A program made the position numbers and the translations under genes. This document shows positions 28,044 through 36,374 of a stretch of DNA of 64,000 bases, one piece after another. This stretch comes from an uncultured SAR116 cluster alpha proteobacterium. Lineage in GTDB: Bacteria > Pseudomonadota > Alphaproteobacteria > Puniceispirillales > Marisalimonadaceae. Within the stretch, counting starts at the first letter, position 1, and each line of letters begins with the position of its first letter. Under the pieces are notes generated by a model. It was not told the origin of the DNA. It did no database searches and was given only the letters and a program-made list of their open reading frames with translations. The stretch spans positions 1 through 64,000 of the forward strand of contig CACJJL010000004.1 of assembly GCA_902593735.1 (NCBI GenBank), in the 5' to 3' direction.

Positions 28044-28566
28044 TTTCTCTCATTTCTTCTGCAAACTTTTTAAAGTTTGCTACGTAATGCTTTGAAGATC
28101 TTGTCATATTTTCAATCATCTCTTGACTTAGTTCTCTTACAGCTTTAGCTGGTGAGCCTACAATTAACCAACCATCAGGAAATTCTTTATTTTCAGTAAC
28201 AAGTGCACCCGCACCAACTAAACAATTATTACCTATCTTTGCATTATTAAGAATTGTTGCGCCCATCCCAATTAAAGAATTATTACCTATAGTACAACCG
28301 TGAATAATTGCATTATGCCCAATTGTACAATTATTACCAATAGTTACAGGACAATCTGGATCTACATGAATGATAGTGTTTTCTTGTATATTTGTTTCTT
28401 CACCAATCTTAATAACATCATTATCACCTCTTAAAACTGATCCAAACCAGACCCCAACATCTTTCCCTAAAATAACATTTCCTATAACATGTGCATCTGG
28501 TGCAATCCAATAAAAATCATTCTCAGGTAATTGAGGTTCTTTCTCACCTAATCTATAGATAGGCAT
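28036..28566 (-). CDS. Gamma-carbonic anhydrase family protein
   Basis: A 176-residue left-handed beta-helix protein built from hexapeptide repeats (for example GNVILGKDVGVW, IGNNCTIGHNAII, IGNNSLIGMGATI). Zinc-ligand histidines are at IIHVDPD and in GHNAIIHGC, the positions used by gamma-carbonic anhydrases. The family has about 170-200 residues. Some members hydrate CO2, others are structural or bind CoA-linked ligands, so activity is not certain. It stands alone on the minus strand with an 8-base convergent overlap with CaiB copy 3. Confidence 0.85.
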   Translation of the reverse strand: MPIYRLGEKEPQLPENDFYWIAPDAHVIGNVILGKDVGVWFGSVLRGDNDVIKIGEETNIQENTIIHVDPDCPVTIGNNCTIGHNAIIHGCTIGNNSLIGMGATILNNAKIGNNCLVGAGALVTENKEFPDGWLIVGSPAKAVRELSQEMIENMTRSSKHYVANFKKFAEEMREIK

Positions 28567-28720
28567 TTGCTCTCCTTACATAACAAATTATTAACAGAAT
28601 TTTATATTATATAATTTTTTCTTGTTGTTAATACTTTTATTAACAAAACTATAAGGATTTTTTGATTGATAGATATGATTGGTTTTGTAGTTGCAATTTA
28701 TTGACTTAATGTAATTTAAT

Positions 28721-29734
28721 TTAAATGATTAAATCCTTACAATTTTTTCCTAAGATTAAATCAAAAAATCTCTTCCATTTTTCTTTGTAATTACTTCTAT
28801 TTATAACCCAATCGATATGTTCGTAATGAGGTTTATTAGGATTGATTCTAATTCCCCACAAGCCATCAACCTCATTAGGAACTGCTGAATACCTAACATC
28901 TGTTATTACATTTTTATCAATTCCTTTTCCAAGATAACCTTGTGAAAACCAATCAAATCTTTTTATATCTTTATATTGTTGACTTTTTTTATTAAGACTC
29001 GAAAAATCATTTAAAAGATCAAGTTTCTTAATTTTTGTTCCTTGGCAGTACTCTGATTTAGAAAATAATCTTACTGCATCAACATAATAAAAACCGCTAT
29101 CCTCATATATTGTTTTCCATAAAAATAAATTTCCCAGACTAGGTTTAACAGTCAAATTTTTACTTTCATGACCCCTAAATTTAGCAATAGATTTTCCAAC
29201 ATATTCTGCACGATTTTCCTGAAAAGCACCAATGGTTAGGTAAATTAAAATATAAAAAATACCAAAGAATGTAATTAATTTATTTTTCATTATTATTGCA
29301 AAAATTATAGCTAGAATTACTGGAATACTAAAAAAAGGATCCACAACTGATATATAGTTCCAAGAAATTCTTTCATTAGAAAATGGCCATAAAAGCTGTG
29401 TCCCATAACTTGTACAAGCGTCTAATAAACCATGAGTAGCATAACCAAAACAGCTAAAAAGATATGTTTCACCCCAACTTAAATATTTTCTGAAAAATAT
29501 TCTGGAAAACAAAGTTACAAACAAAGCACCTATAGGTATGAAAATTATAGAATGAGTAAATTGTCTATGATATTCTAATTTTAACAAAGGATCAGAGTCA
29601 GATCTAATAAAAATATCTAGATCAGGTGCTAAACCTGCAAGGCAACCAACTATTGATCCTACTAAAAATTTTTTCTTATCAGACATTATTTGGGCAAAAA
29701 TTGTGCCAAATGCACCTTGAGTAACAGGATCCAT
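28721..29734 (-). CDS. YdjM-like membrane-bound metal-dependent hydrolase family protein
   Basis: About 337 residues. The N-terminal half matches the YdjM/LexA-binding inner-membrane family: DPVTQGAFG, then GSIVGCLAGLAPDLDIF and YHRQFTHSIIFIP, with the conserved His and Asp residues that may bind a metal, and GYATHGLLDACTSYGTQLLWP. Several membrane helices occupy roughly residues 20-200. The C-terminal third is soluble and family-specific. ATG at 29734 is preferred to a TTG four codons upstream. Cellular role unknown. The gap down to 28566 holds only a 9-bp AT-rich inverted repeat at 28625-28646. Confidence 0.75.
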   Translation of the reverse strand: MDPVTQGAFGTIFAQIMSDKKKFLVGSIVGCLAGLAPDLDIFIRSDSDPLLKLEYHRQFTHSIIFIPIGALFVTLFSRIFFRKYLSWGETYLFSCFGYATHGLLDACTSYGTQLLWPFSNERISWNYISVVDPFFSIPVILAIIFAIIMKNKLITFFGIFYILIYLTIGAFQENRAEYVGKSIAKFRGHESKNLTVKPSLGNLFLWKTIYEDSGFYYVDAVRLFSKSEYCQGTKIKKLDLLNDFSSLNKKSQQYKDIKRFDWFSQGYLGKGIDKNVITDVRYSAVPNEVDGLWGIRINPNKPHYEHIDWVINRSNYKEKWKRFFDLILGKNCKDLII

Positions 29735-29837
29735 AATATAAACCAAAATTATTAAATAATTATATATACACTAAGTTTCCTTGACTGTTCATAATTTTTT
29801 ATTTTAACTTATTAACTCAATTACAAGAGATTTGTTA

Positions 29838-31454
29838 ATGAACCAAATTAAGTTAAATAATAAAAAATATGACGCCATAATTGTAGGAGCTGGTTTCTCA
29901 GGATTATACCAATTGATCTGTCTTCGTGATCAGCTTAACCTTAATTGTTTGGTTTTAGAGACAGGAGATGATGTAGGTGGTACATGGTATTGGAACCGCT
30001 ACCCGGGCGCTAGATGTGATACAGAAAGTCATGCCTATTCTTATTATTTTTCTGATGAATTACTAAAAGAGTGGACATGGTCAGAAAGATATCCAGGGCA
30101 TGCTGAAATTAGAAGATATATGAATTTTGTTGCTAACAAATTTGATCTCAAAAAAGACATTCTTTTTCAACAAAAAGTTACTAGTGCAACTTTTAATTGT
30201 CAGAAAAATAAATGGAAAGTATTTACTAATAAAAAAATTGAGTTTGAAGCTAAATTTCTTATTTCTGCGGTAGGTTGTTTATCAAATGCTAATATTCCAA
30301 ATATAAAAGGATTAGAAAATTTTGAGGGTAAATACTACCATACTGGGAACTGGCCTAAAAATGGTGTTTCATTTGTTGGTAAAAATGTTGGCCAAATTGG
30401 AACTGGATCTACTGGCATTCAATCTGTTCCTGTTATTGCTGAAGAAGCAAAATATTTAACTGTTTTCCAAAGGACTGCTAATTACAGTATTCCTGCAAGA
30501 AATAAACCTTTAACATCAGAATTTAAAAAACATCTAAAAGAAAATACAAACATATATAAAAAACTAGTTAAACGTACACCTAATGCTCATCCTTTTGAAA
30601 TAAGTAATCGTAAAGTTGCTGACGTAGATCAAGAGGAACTAAATGAAATTTATGAAAAAGCCTGGGAAATAGGGGGACTTCAGTTTAGGGCAGTATTTAA
30701 CGATTTAGTAACAAATATTGATGCGAATAAAACAGCCTCTGATTTTATAAAAAAGAAAATACGCGAAACTGTTTCAAATAAAAAATTTGCCTCTATTTTG
30801 TCAGATATTGATCACCCTTATGCTGGGAAACGCCCACCTATAGACAGCAATTATTTTGAAACTTTTAATAGGGATAACATAAATTTAGTTGATCTTCGTA
30901 GTGATCCCATTGAAAAAATAAACAAGACTGGGATTAAAACCAAAAATAATCAATTTGAATTAGATATAATTGTTTTTGCAACTGGCTATGATGCGATGAC
31001 TGGACCATTATTAAACATGAACATAACTGGGAAAAACAATTTAAAACTTAAAGATGCATGGAAAGAAGGACCCAAAACTTTTTTAGGTCTTCAAGTTCCT
31101 GGATTTCCAAATTTGTTTACAATTACAGGGCCTGGCAGTCCATCAGTGCTTACAAATATGCCGATGGCTATTGAACAACATGTAGAATGGATTAGAGATT
31201 GCATTGAATATATGAACAAAAAAGATTATTCAACAATTGAAGCTAATATGAATTCTGCTGAGAAATGGGGTTTAGAAGTAAATTCAGTAGCCAATAAAAC
31301 ACTTTTGCCGACTGTAAAACATTCTTGGTATTTAGGAGCAAATATTCCTGGCAAGCCAAGAATATTTATGCCATATGCCGGCGGTCTTCCAAGATATACT
31401 GAAGTTTGTGAAAATATTAAAAATAATAATTATAAAGAATTCAATTTGAATTAA
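29838..31454 (+). CDS. Flavin-dependent (Baeyer-Villiger type) monooxygenase
   Basis: A 538-residue class B flavoprotein monooxygenase. The FAD-binding motif is GAGFSGLY near residue 17, the Baeyer-Villiger fingerprint is FEGKYYHTGNWP near residue 160, and the NADPH-binding motif is GQIGTGSTGIQS near residue 182. GGTWYWNRYPGARCDTES near residue 47 is also typical of cyclohexanone- and phenylacetone-monooxygenase relatives. It would insert oxygen next to a ketone to give an ester or lactone. It has no operon partner on its strand. The start could be six bases earlier at a TTG. Confidence 0.88.
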   Translation: MNQIKLNNKKYDAIIVGAGFSGLYQLICLRDQLNLNCLVLETGDDVGGTWYWNRYPGARCDTESHAYSYYFSDELLKEWTWSERYPGHAEIRRYMNFVANKFDLKKDILFQQKVTSATFNCQKNKWKVFTNKKIEFEAKFLISAVGCLSNANIPNIKGLENFEGKYYHTGNWPKNGVSFVGKNVGQIGTGSTGIQSVPVIAEEAKYLTVFQRTANYSIPARNKPLTSEFKKHLKENTNIYKKLVKRTPNAHPFEISNRKVADVDQEELNEIYEKAWEIGGLQFRAVFNDLVTNIDANKTASDFIKKKIRETVSNKKFASILSDIDHPYAGKRPPIDSNYFETFNRDNINLVDLRSDPIEKINKTGIKTKNNQFELDIIVFATGYDAMTGPLLNMNITGKNNLKLKDAWKEGPKTFLGLQVPGFPNLFTITGPGSPSVLTNMPMAIEQHVEWIRDCIEYMNKKDYSTIEANMNSAEKWGLEVNSVANKTLLPTVKHSWYLGANIPGKPRIFMPYAGGLPRYTEVCENIKNNNYKEFNLN

Positions 31455-31457
31455 TAA

Positions 31458-31934
31458 TTAATCATCAACAGTATTTTTTATTTGATTAATTTTAGTCCTA
31501 ATTTTCTTCATTCTTTCTTCAAGAATATTTTTCTTTGGCGGGTTATTTGAATCAAATTGATCTAGAAGACTCGACATTTCATTTGCTAGTTCATTGCTTT
31601 GTCTATTCGAATCTAAAAGTCTTATTTGAGTTTTTCTAATCAATGCGCTTAATACGACATTAGATTTAATCATTTTTGTAAAATATGACTTAGGTATTTT
31701 TTTGGCTACTAATTTTTGCGCACACACCTTTGCGGTGACTGTTCTAGGAACGTTGAGTAATATAGAGGTTTCGCCAAATATTTCTCCCATGCCGAGCCTG
31801 TTTAGTTTTAAGCCATCTTTGGTTTCAATATTTACATATCCTTCTAATATTAAATATGCCTCTGATGCTTCATTTCCAGCTTCATATATTACTTCACCAG
31901 GTTCCCAAATTGCTGACTTGCCATTGTCTTGCAT
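31458..31934 (-). CDS. Cyclic-nucleotide-binding domain protein without DNA-binding domain
   Basis: A 158-residue protein with one CRP-type cNMP-binding domain and no helix-turn-helix. The phosphate-binding cassette is GEIFGETSILLNVPRTVTAKV in essentials, with the Glu and Arg that grip the cyclic phosphate both kept (near residues 53 and 63). The last 45 residues are charged and helical, perhaps a coiled coil. It has a good ribosome-binding site (AGGAG). A small membrane protein gene lies just upstream on the same strand, suggesting that the two act together as a membrane-linked sensor; that is a guess. Confidence 0.8.
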   Translation of the reverse strand: MQDNGKSAIWEPGEVIYEAGNEASEAYLILEGYVNIETKDGLKLNRLGMGEIFGETSILLNVPRTVTAKVCAQKLVAKKIPKSYFTKMIKSNVVLSALIRKTQIRLLDSNRQSNELANEMSSLLDQFDSNNPPKKNILEERMKKIRTKINQIKNTVDD

Positions 31935-31963
31935 GTGATACTCCTAAAGAAAAAGTAAAAAAA

Positions 31964-32125
31964 TTACACTGGAATTTCTAACGGCTTCATCCAAAAAATG
32001 TATCCATAAAATATTAAATAACAATAAAATAATAAATAAGCCCACCAAGGTTTAGGCTTAAAAGTTTTGCTTTTTTCTTCAATAACCTCTAATTCTTCCT
32101 TATAATTTTTATAATAATTCATCAT
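31964..32125 (-). CDS. Small single-pass membrane protein (53 aa)
   Basis: A short ORF reading MMNYYKNYKEELEVIEEKSK, then a basic FKPKPWW, then one hydrophobic aromatic helix (AYLLFYCYLIFYGYIFW) and the tail MKPLEIPV. A longer version starting at TTG 32143 would have GGAGA six bases upstream, a better ribosome-binding site than the ATG has. It ends 29 bases before the cNMP-binding gene on the same strand, so they are likely co-transcribed. I do not recognise the family. The clean topology and context support it as a real gene. Confidence 0.55.
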   Translation of the reverse strand: MMNYYKNYKEELEVIEEKSKTFKPKPWWAYLLFYCYLIFYGYIFWMKPLEIPV

Positions 32126-32170
32126 GAAATTTGATCTACCCAAATAACTTCTCCACTATTAATTAAAATT

Positions 32171-32773
32171 TCAAATATCTAAAAAAATTGTTTCCTTTTC
32201 GCCTTGTAAAAAAATATTAAATAAATAACTATTCTTTTTAGTTTTTTTGGCAATTAAACTATTTAAGTTACAATTATTTATTATAGATAGAAGTGGATCA
32301 TTTTTCAATTCATCACCTTCAAAATATATTCGAGTATTAAGTGTCATATTAAGACCTCTTGAGGAAATAGACAATGAAATATGTGGACTATGAATTTTTC
32401 CATCATACCCCTTAAATGGTCCAGGTTTAACGGTTTTTAATATGAACTTTTTTGTCAAATAATTTGGTACAAACCTTGCAAAACCACTGTCTTCTTTAAA
32501 TTCTCCTTTTTCATCACATTGCCAAGTTTCTAGCATAACATCATCCAAAGCAATACCATTACCATCAAAGATAGAACCTTTAATAGTTATTAATTCAGCT
32601 TCATTTTTATTATTAAATGGTATTTCTCCCAAATCATTTTGATAAAGTTTATTAATTTTAATTGCATTAGGCATACAACCTATATGAAGAAAAGGGCCAG
32701 CAGTTTGGAATGGGGTTTCTGCAAGATTTTCTTTTGAGGTGCTCAAATCAAAGGCCTTCTCTTCTATTTTCAA
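32171..32773 (-). CDS. pcaG: Protocatechuate 3,4-dioxygenase alpha subunit
   Basis: A 200-residue intradiol dioxygenase-fold protein. It has TPFQTAGPFLHIGC near the N-terminus, IKGSIFDGNGIALDDVMLETWQ in the central sheet, and PGPFKGYDGKIHSPHISLSI near residue 120, but lacks the full Tyr/His iron set, as expected for the alpha chain. With PcaH it opens the protocatechuate ring to 3-carboxy-cis,cis-muconate. No ATG fits; TTG at 32773 is used, giving a 26-base overlap with pcaH. It is the last of the pobA-pcaH-pcaG run. Confidence 0.88.
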   Translation of the reverse strand: MKIEEKAFDLSTSKENLAETPFQTAGPFLHIGCMPNAIKINKLYQNDLGEIPFNNKNEAELITIKGSIFDGNGIALDDVMLETWQCDEKGEFKEDSGFARFVPNYLTKKFILKTVKPGPFKGYDGKIHSPHISLSISSRGLNMTLNTRIYFEGDELKNDPLLSIINNCNLNSLIAKKTKKNSYLFNIFLQGEKETIFLDI

Positions 32774-33473
32774 AATATGTTTGTTTAATACCCCTTAAAA
32801 CAATATCAAATTTATAAGCTAATAGATTTTGTTTATTTGATCTAGAGGTATCCAAAATCCCAACTAAACTTTTTTTTGCCTTTTCATCTGCGATAGAATT
32901 AACCATTGGACAATGTTTTATGAGAGGATCTCCCTCAAAATACATTTGCGTTATTAATCTTTGTCCAAAACTTTTGCCAAATATAGAAAAATGAATATGC
33001 ATTGGTCTCCACTCAACTCCTCGATTTAAATATGGATATGGTCCAGGTTGAATAGTTAAAAATTCATAATAACCTCTTGATGTAGTTAAACACCTTCCAC
33101 AACCAGCAAAATTGGGATCAATTGGTGCTGAGTTTTTGTCATTATTATGTAAATATTTACCAGCTGAATTAGCTTGCCAAATTTCTATAAGCGCTCCTTC
33201 GATTGGGTTGGAAAATTGATCAGATACAGTTCCATAGACGATAATTTTATGACCAAGTGGAGAATTTTTATTTATAGAAAAATTCAACGTTAAATTGTTG
33301 TCAAATTCACCAATAATATTTTTTTTAAATATTGGCCCAAAAATTTCAGTATCTGTGGATGCAAATGAAATTTTTTTATTTTTAGGAGCTCTAAAAATAC
33401 TAGATTTATAATCAGGGAAGTCAATTTCTGGTTGTTTGTTATAATTTCTTTTAATTAGTGATTTAACATTCAT
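32748..33473 (-). CDS. pcaH: Protocatechuate 3,4-dioxygenase beta subunit
   Basis: A 241-residue catalytic subunit from the ATG at 33473, which has AGGA about 6 bases upstream. An upstream TTG would add 7 residues. Iron ligands are visible: PGPYPYLNRGVEWRPMHIHF contains the tyrosine region and the two histidines (HIH). ALIEIWQANSAGKY near residue 100 is a family signature. The enzyme cleaves protocatechuate between the two hydroxyls. The 3' end overlaps pcaG, so the subunits are translationally coupled. Confidence 0.92.
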   Translation of the reverse strand: MNVKSLIKRNYNKQPEIDFPDYKSSIFRAPKNKKISFASTDTEIFGPIFKKNIIGEFDNNLTLNFSINKNSPLGHKIIVYGTVSDQFSNPIEGALIEIWQANSAGKYLHNNDKNSAPIDPNFAGCGRCLTTSRGYYEFLTIQPGPYPYLNRGVEWRPMHIHFSIFGKSFGQRLITQMYFEGDPLIKHCPMVNSIADEKAKKSLVGILDTSRSNKQNLLAYKFDIVLRGIKQTYFENRREGL

Positions 33474-33511
33474 ACTTTTTCCTAAATTTACCAAATTATT
33501 TATAATTAAGG

Positions 33512-34681
33512 TTAATAAGGTAAACCAACATAATTTTCTGCCAAAACTCTTTGAGATGCAACAGAATTTTCTAGATATTCTATTTCAGAGTCTTGTATTC
33601 GTTGATCAAAAGAAGACTGTTCAGGAAATTTATGAAAAGTTGTTGTCATCCACCAGCTAAATCTTATAGCTTTCCAAACTCTTGATAAGGCATTTTGTGA
33701 ATACATTTTTAAATCATCATTAGTATTAAATTGATAATATTTTTTTAAGGCATTATGTAAATAATATACATCTGATACAGCTAAATTTAGACCTTTGGCT
33801 CCAGTTGGGGGGACTATATGGGCAGCGTCACCAACTAAGAACATTTTTTCCCAACTCATAGGCTCACAAACAAATGAACGTAGTGGAGCAATGGATTTTT
33901 CAATTGAAATTCCTGTTACAATTTTATCTGCAGCCTCGGTTGGAAGTCTCTTTCTTAATTCATCCCAAAATTTTTCATCGGTCCAGTACTCAATCTTTTC
34001 ATTTAATGGAGTTTGAATGTAATATCTACTCAATTTGTTGTTTCTCATAGAGGCTAATGCAAAACCATTACCATGATTTGCATATATTAATTCGTCACTA
34101 ACTGGTGGAGTTTCTGATAAAATCCCCAACCAACCAAACGGATATATTCTCTCATAAATTTTAACTATTGATTTAGGTATAATGCTTCTACTAATACCAT
34201 GAAAACCATCACAGCCAGCGATCCAATCACACATAATTTTTTTTTCCGTACCATTTTTTTTGAATGTTACAAATGGAGTTTCAGTGTTAACAGCTTGAGG
34301 CAAAACATCCTCAGCATTATTTATTATTTCGCCGTTTTCTTTTTTAATTATGCTATATAAGTCCTTAGTTACCTCTGTTTGTCCATAAACTGTTACATGT
34401 TTATTAGTTAATTTTTTTAAATTAATTCTAAAACCATGATTTTTAAATGATAGTTGTATACCATCGTGTTTAAAGCCTTCTCTTTCAAGCCTATTCGAAA
34501 CACCAGCTTTTTTTAGCATTTCAATCGTTCCACTTTCCAACACTCCAGCTCTAATTCTACCAATAACGTGCTCTTCGGATTGTTTTTCGAGAACCACATT
34601 GTTAATCCCGTCTATAGACAAAAGTCTTGATAATAATAAACCTGAAGGACCACCTCCAATTATTACAACATTTGTCCTCAT
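33512..34681 (-). CDS. pobA: 4-hydroxybenzoate 3-monooxygenase
   Basis: A 389-residue class A flavoprotein hydroxylase, the normal PobA length. FAD-binding GGGPSGLLLSRLL lies near residue 9. The DG motif is GCDGFHGISRSIIP near residue 158. The second FAD motif is LVGDAAHIVPPTGAKGLNLA near residue 284. It hydroxylates 4-hydroxybenzoate to protocatechuate using NAD(P)H and O2, feeding PcaHG encoded 18 bases downstream of its stop. No PobR- or PcaQ-type regulator gene lies nearby. Confidence 0.93.
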   Translation of the reverse strand: MRTNVVIIGGGPSGLLLSRLLSIDGINNVVLEKQSEEHVIGRIRAGVLESGTIEMLKKAGVSNRLEREGFKHDGIQLSFKNHGFRINLKKLTNKHVTVYGQTEVTKDLYSIIKKENGEIINNAEDVLPQAVNTETPFVTFKKNGTEKKIMCDWIAGCDGFHGISRSIIPKSIVKIYERIYPFGWLGILSETPPVSDELIYANHGNGFALASMRNNKLSRYYIQTPLNEKIEYWTDEKFWDELRKRLPTEAADKIVTGISIEKSIAPLRSFVCEPMSWEKMFLVGDAAHIVPPTGAKGLNLAVSDVYYLHNALKKYYQFNTNDDLKMYSQNALSRVWKAIRFSWWMTTTFHKFPEQSSFDQRIQDSEIEYLENSVASQRVLAENYVGLPY

Positions 34682-34703
34682 AATATTTAATCCTTATTAA
34701 TAA

Positions 34704-35090
34704 TTATTTTAAATAGCTCACTAACAGAAAGATACATCCAATTATCTGTAGAAAATTTATAACTACTGAGAATTTATGTAATTTGTTAAATTTACTTTCA
34801 TTTTTCAAATCTTTTGATTTATTTATCATAGGCATCAATACTTGCCTTGAGAAAACAAATCCAAACATAATAAATAAAAAAATTAATATTGATAATTTAT
34901 TATCATAATATGTTGAAAGTAAAAGACCAATTCCGCTCAAAGCAAAACCATAAAGGTAGTATTTTGGAAAAAATATTCTAAGAAATTTAGATGATTGTTT
35001 TTCATCTAAAACTTTGAACACAGAAGTTGCTACCACTAATGGAAAAAAAATCATAAAGCTTAAAATTGCCGCAGCCACAAATGTTAACAA
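34704..35090 (-). CDS. DUF4149-like membrane protein
   Basis: A 128-residue membrane protein with four predicted helices. FFPKYYLYGFALSGIGLLLS near residue 40, RQVLMPMINKSKD near residue 83 and FNKLHKFSVVINFLQIIG near residue 102 fit the TMEM205/DUF4149 family pattern (lPxYy, Pxln, F-LHxxS). Function unknown. It lies upstream of pobA on the same strand, with 22 bases between, so it may be in the same transcript, though a metabolic link is not obvious. Confidence 0.65.
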   Translation of the reverse strand: MLTFVAAAILSFMIFFPLVVATSVFKVLDEKQSSKFLRIFFPKYYLYGFALSGIGLLLSTYYDNKLSILIFLFIMFGFVFSRQVLMPMINKSKDLKNESKFNKLHKFSVVINFLQIIGCIFLLVSYLK

Positions 35091-35150
35091 ATTTCTCTCC
35101 TATCAAATGAATAATTTTATTTTCTTATATCAATTATTATCATAAAATAT

Positions 35151-35168
35151 ACTTTGTTTTAACAAAGT
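35151..35168. promoter_or_regulatory. 18-bp palindrome upstream of hpt
   Basis: ACTTTGTT-TT-AACAAAGT is a perfect inverted repeat with 8-bp arms, ending 16 bases before the ATG of the hypoxanthine phosphoribosyltransferase gene. A -10-like TAAAAT lies just upstream (about 35143). It sits between divergent genes and could be an operator or a hairpin over the ribosome-binding region. No regulator can be named. Confidence 0.4.
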
Positions 35169-35184
35169 TTTGTGAGCAACAATA

Positions 35185-35727
35185 ATGAATAAAAATATCA
35201 TACCTTATTGTGTAGATACATTAATTTCAGAAGAAGAAATAAAAAAACGTATTATTGAATTAGGCAATGAGGTCAACCTTTTCTATAAGGAGACAAAAAA
35301 ACTTTTAGTTGTTGGATTATTAAGAGGTTCTTTCGTATTTATTGCTGATTTAGTGAGGGAACTTAAAATACCTGTTGAGGTTGATTTTATGACAGCCTCT
35401 AGTTATGGAAACTCTATGCAATCTTCAAATAATATTAGAATTTTGACAGACTTAAATACAGATATAAAAAATTTAGATGTACTCTTAGTAGAGGATATTA
35501 TTGACACTGGACACACTCTTAATCAAGTAATCAAGTTACTTAAAAGTAGAAAACCTAAAAGTTTAGAGGTTTGTTGCTTGTTAAATAAATTTTCACGGCG
35601 GGAAACTGTTATTGAAAGTAAATGGATTGGTTTTGATATTCCAGACGAATTTGTAGTTGGATATGGAATTGATTACGCACAAGATAATCGACATTTACCA
35701 TTTATAGGAAAAGTTGTACGAGAATAA
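35185..35727 (+). CDS. hpt: Hypoxanthine phosphoribosyltransferase
   Basis: A 180-residue type I phosphoribosyltransferase. The PRPP-binding motif is VLLVEDIIDTGHTL near residue 95, with VGLLRGSFVFIADL near residue 44 as the pyrophosphate loop and VDFMTASSYGNS near residue 72. It salvages hypoxanthine (and probably guanine) to the nucleotide in the cytosol. It is a single-gene unit, flanked upstream by an 18-bp palindrome and downstream by a 12-bp inverted repeat. Confidence 0.92.
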   Translation: MNKNIIPYCVDTLISEEEIKKRIIELGNEVNLFYKETKKLLVVGLLRGSFVFIADLVRELKIPVEVDFMTASSYGNSMQSSNNIRILTDLNTDIKNLDVLLVEDIIDTGHTLNQVIKLLKSRKPKSLEVCCLLNKFSRRETVIESKWIGFDIPDEFVVGYGIDYAQDNRHLPFIGKVVRE

Positions 35728-35730
35728 GTC

Positions 35731-35793
35731 GGGAATAGCTTTAATTATTTACCTTATTTAGGATAATCGTGGAGATTTTAAAAAGCTATTCCC
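35731..35793. repeat. 12-bp perfect inverted repeat downstream of hpt
   Basis: GGGAATAGCTTT (35731-35742) is exactly complementary to AAAGCTATTCCC (35782-35793), with a 39-base loop. The loop itself has complementary ends (ATTAT/ATAAT). There is no run of T after the second arm, so it is not a standard intrinsic terminator. Candidates are an RNA-stabilising structure at the 3' end of the hpt message or a processed small RNA. Confidence 0.6.
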
Positions 35794-35836
35794 TTCATCA
35801 AAGTTATTGCAAGTTATATGCCAAAAAAATTATTAT

Positions 35837-36160
35837 TTATTCTATTTTACTAAAGTCTTTTAAATCAATTCTAGGAGAGTATTCAACCTCACACTCACCT
35901 TCAGTGAATGAGACTGTTCCTCCCATTTCTCGAATATCTTGCCAAAATTGATTAGTCCATCCAGCCCTTTGTTGGTTTACATATTCCTTATTTTTGAAAA
36001 GATGAAATATCTCTATTGAGTTTTCAGTAACATTTGTAAAAGCTCTAATTATCATGTCTCCGTCTTGAAACATATCTTTGCTTCTACTTTTTAGAGCATT
36101 TATAATAGCCTCTTTTGCCAATTTATTTTGAAACTTGATTGATCTAGTAACAGCCCACAT
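35837..36160 (-). CDS. Hypothetical small protein, possibly dimeric alpha-beta barrel
   Basis: A 107-residue protein with no signal peptide or membrane helix. An N-terminal strand (MWAVTRSIKFQNKLA), a helix, a second strand (DMIIRAFTNVTENSIEIFHLF) and a Trp-rich NQQRAGWTNQFWQDI helix followed by a strand resemble the ferredoxin-like dimeric barrel of small monooxygenase-type proteins. I do not recognise a named family. It is a single gene on the minus strand, in front of the terminator of the DapA-like operon. Confidence 0.6.
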   Translation of the reverse strand: MWAVTRSIKFQNKLAKEAIINALKSRSKDMFQDGDMIIRAFTNVTENSIEIFHLFKNKEYVNQQRAGWTNQFWQDIREMGGTVSFTEGECEVEYSPRIDLKDFSKIE

Positions 36161-36281
36161 TATTTTCTCCTATAAATTCTGAAAATTACAATATTATTAA
36201 CTCCATGGTTAGATCACTATTTATTAATAGAACTTAATATGTGAGTTAGAGTTAGTATATATTAATTAAAAAATTAATAAC

Positions 36282-36312
36282 AAAAAAATAGAGACCAATA
36301 GGTCTCTATTTA
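36282..36312 (-). terminator. Intrinsic terminator of the bactofilin-CsaA-DapA operon
   Basis: An 11-bp perfect stem: AAATAGAGACC (36286-36296) pairs with GGTCTCTATTT (36301-36311), loop AATA. On the minus strand the stem is followed by seven T, the expected U-tract. It lies about 65 bases after the stop of the DapA-like gene and ends that transcript. Confidence 0.88.
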
Positions 36313-36374
36313 TTTAAATAAGGAGGAATAAATAATTACTTTATAAACAATATAACGACTCATAAAAAAAATGT

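Noticed and set aside
28625-28646. 9-bp AT-only inverted repeat TTGTTAATA/TATTAACAA
   Set aside because: Pure AT stem with no T run on the useful strand; such repeats are expected by chance in this composition.
36320-36340. Perfect AAGGAGG ribosome-binding-like sequence on the plus strand
   Set aside because: No ATG, GTG or TTG at the right distance; the only frame from ATT stops after three codons. It is part of the T/A-rich tail after the terminator.
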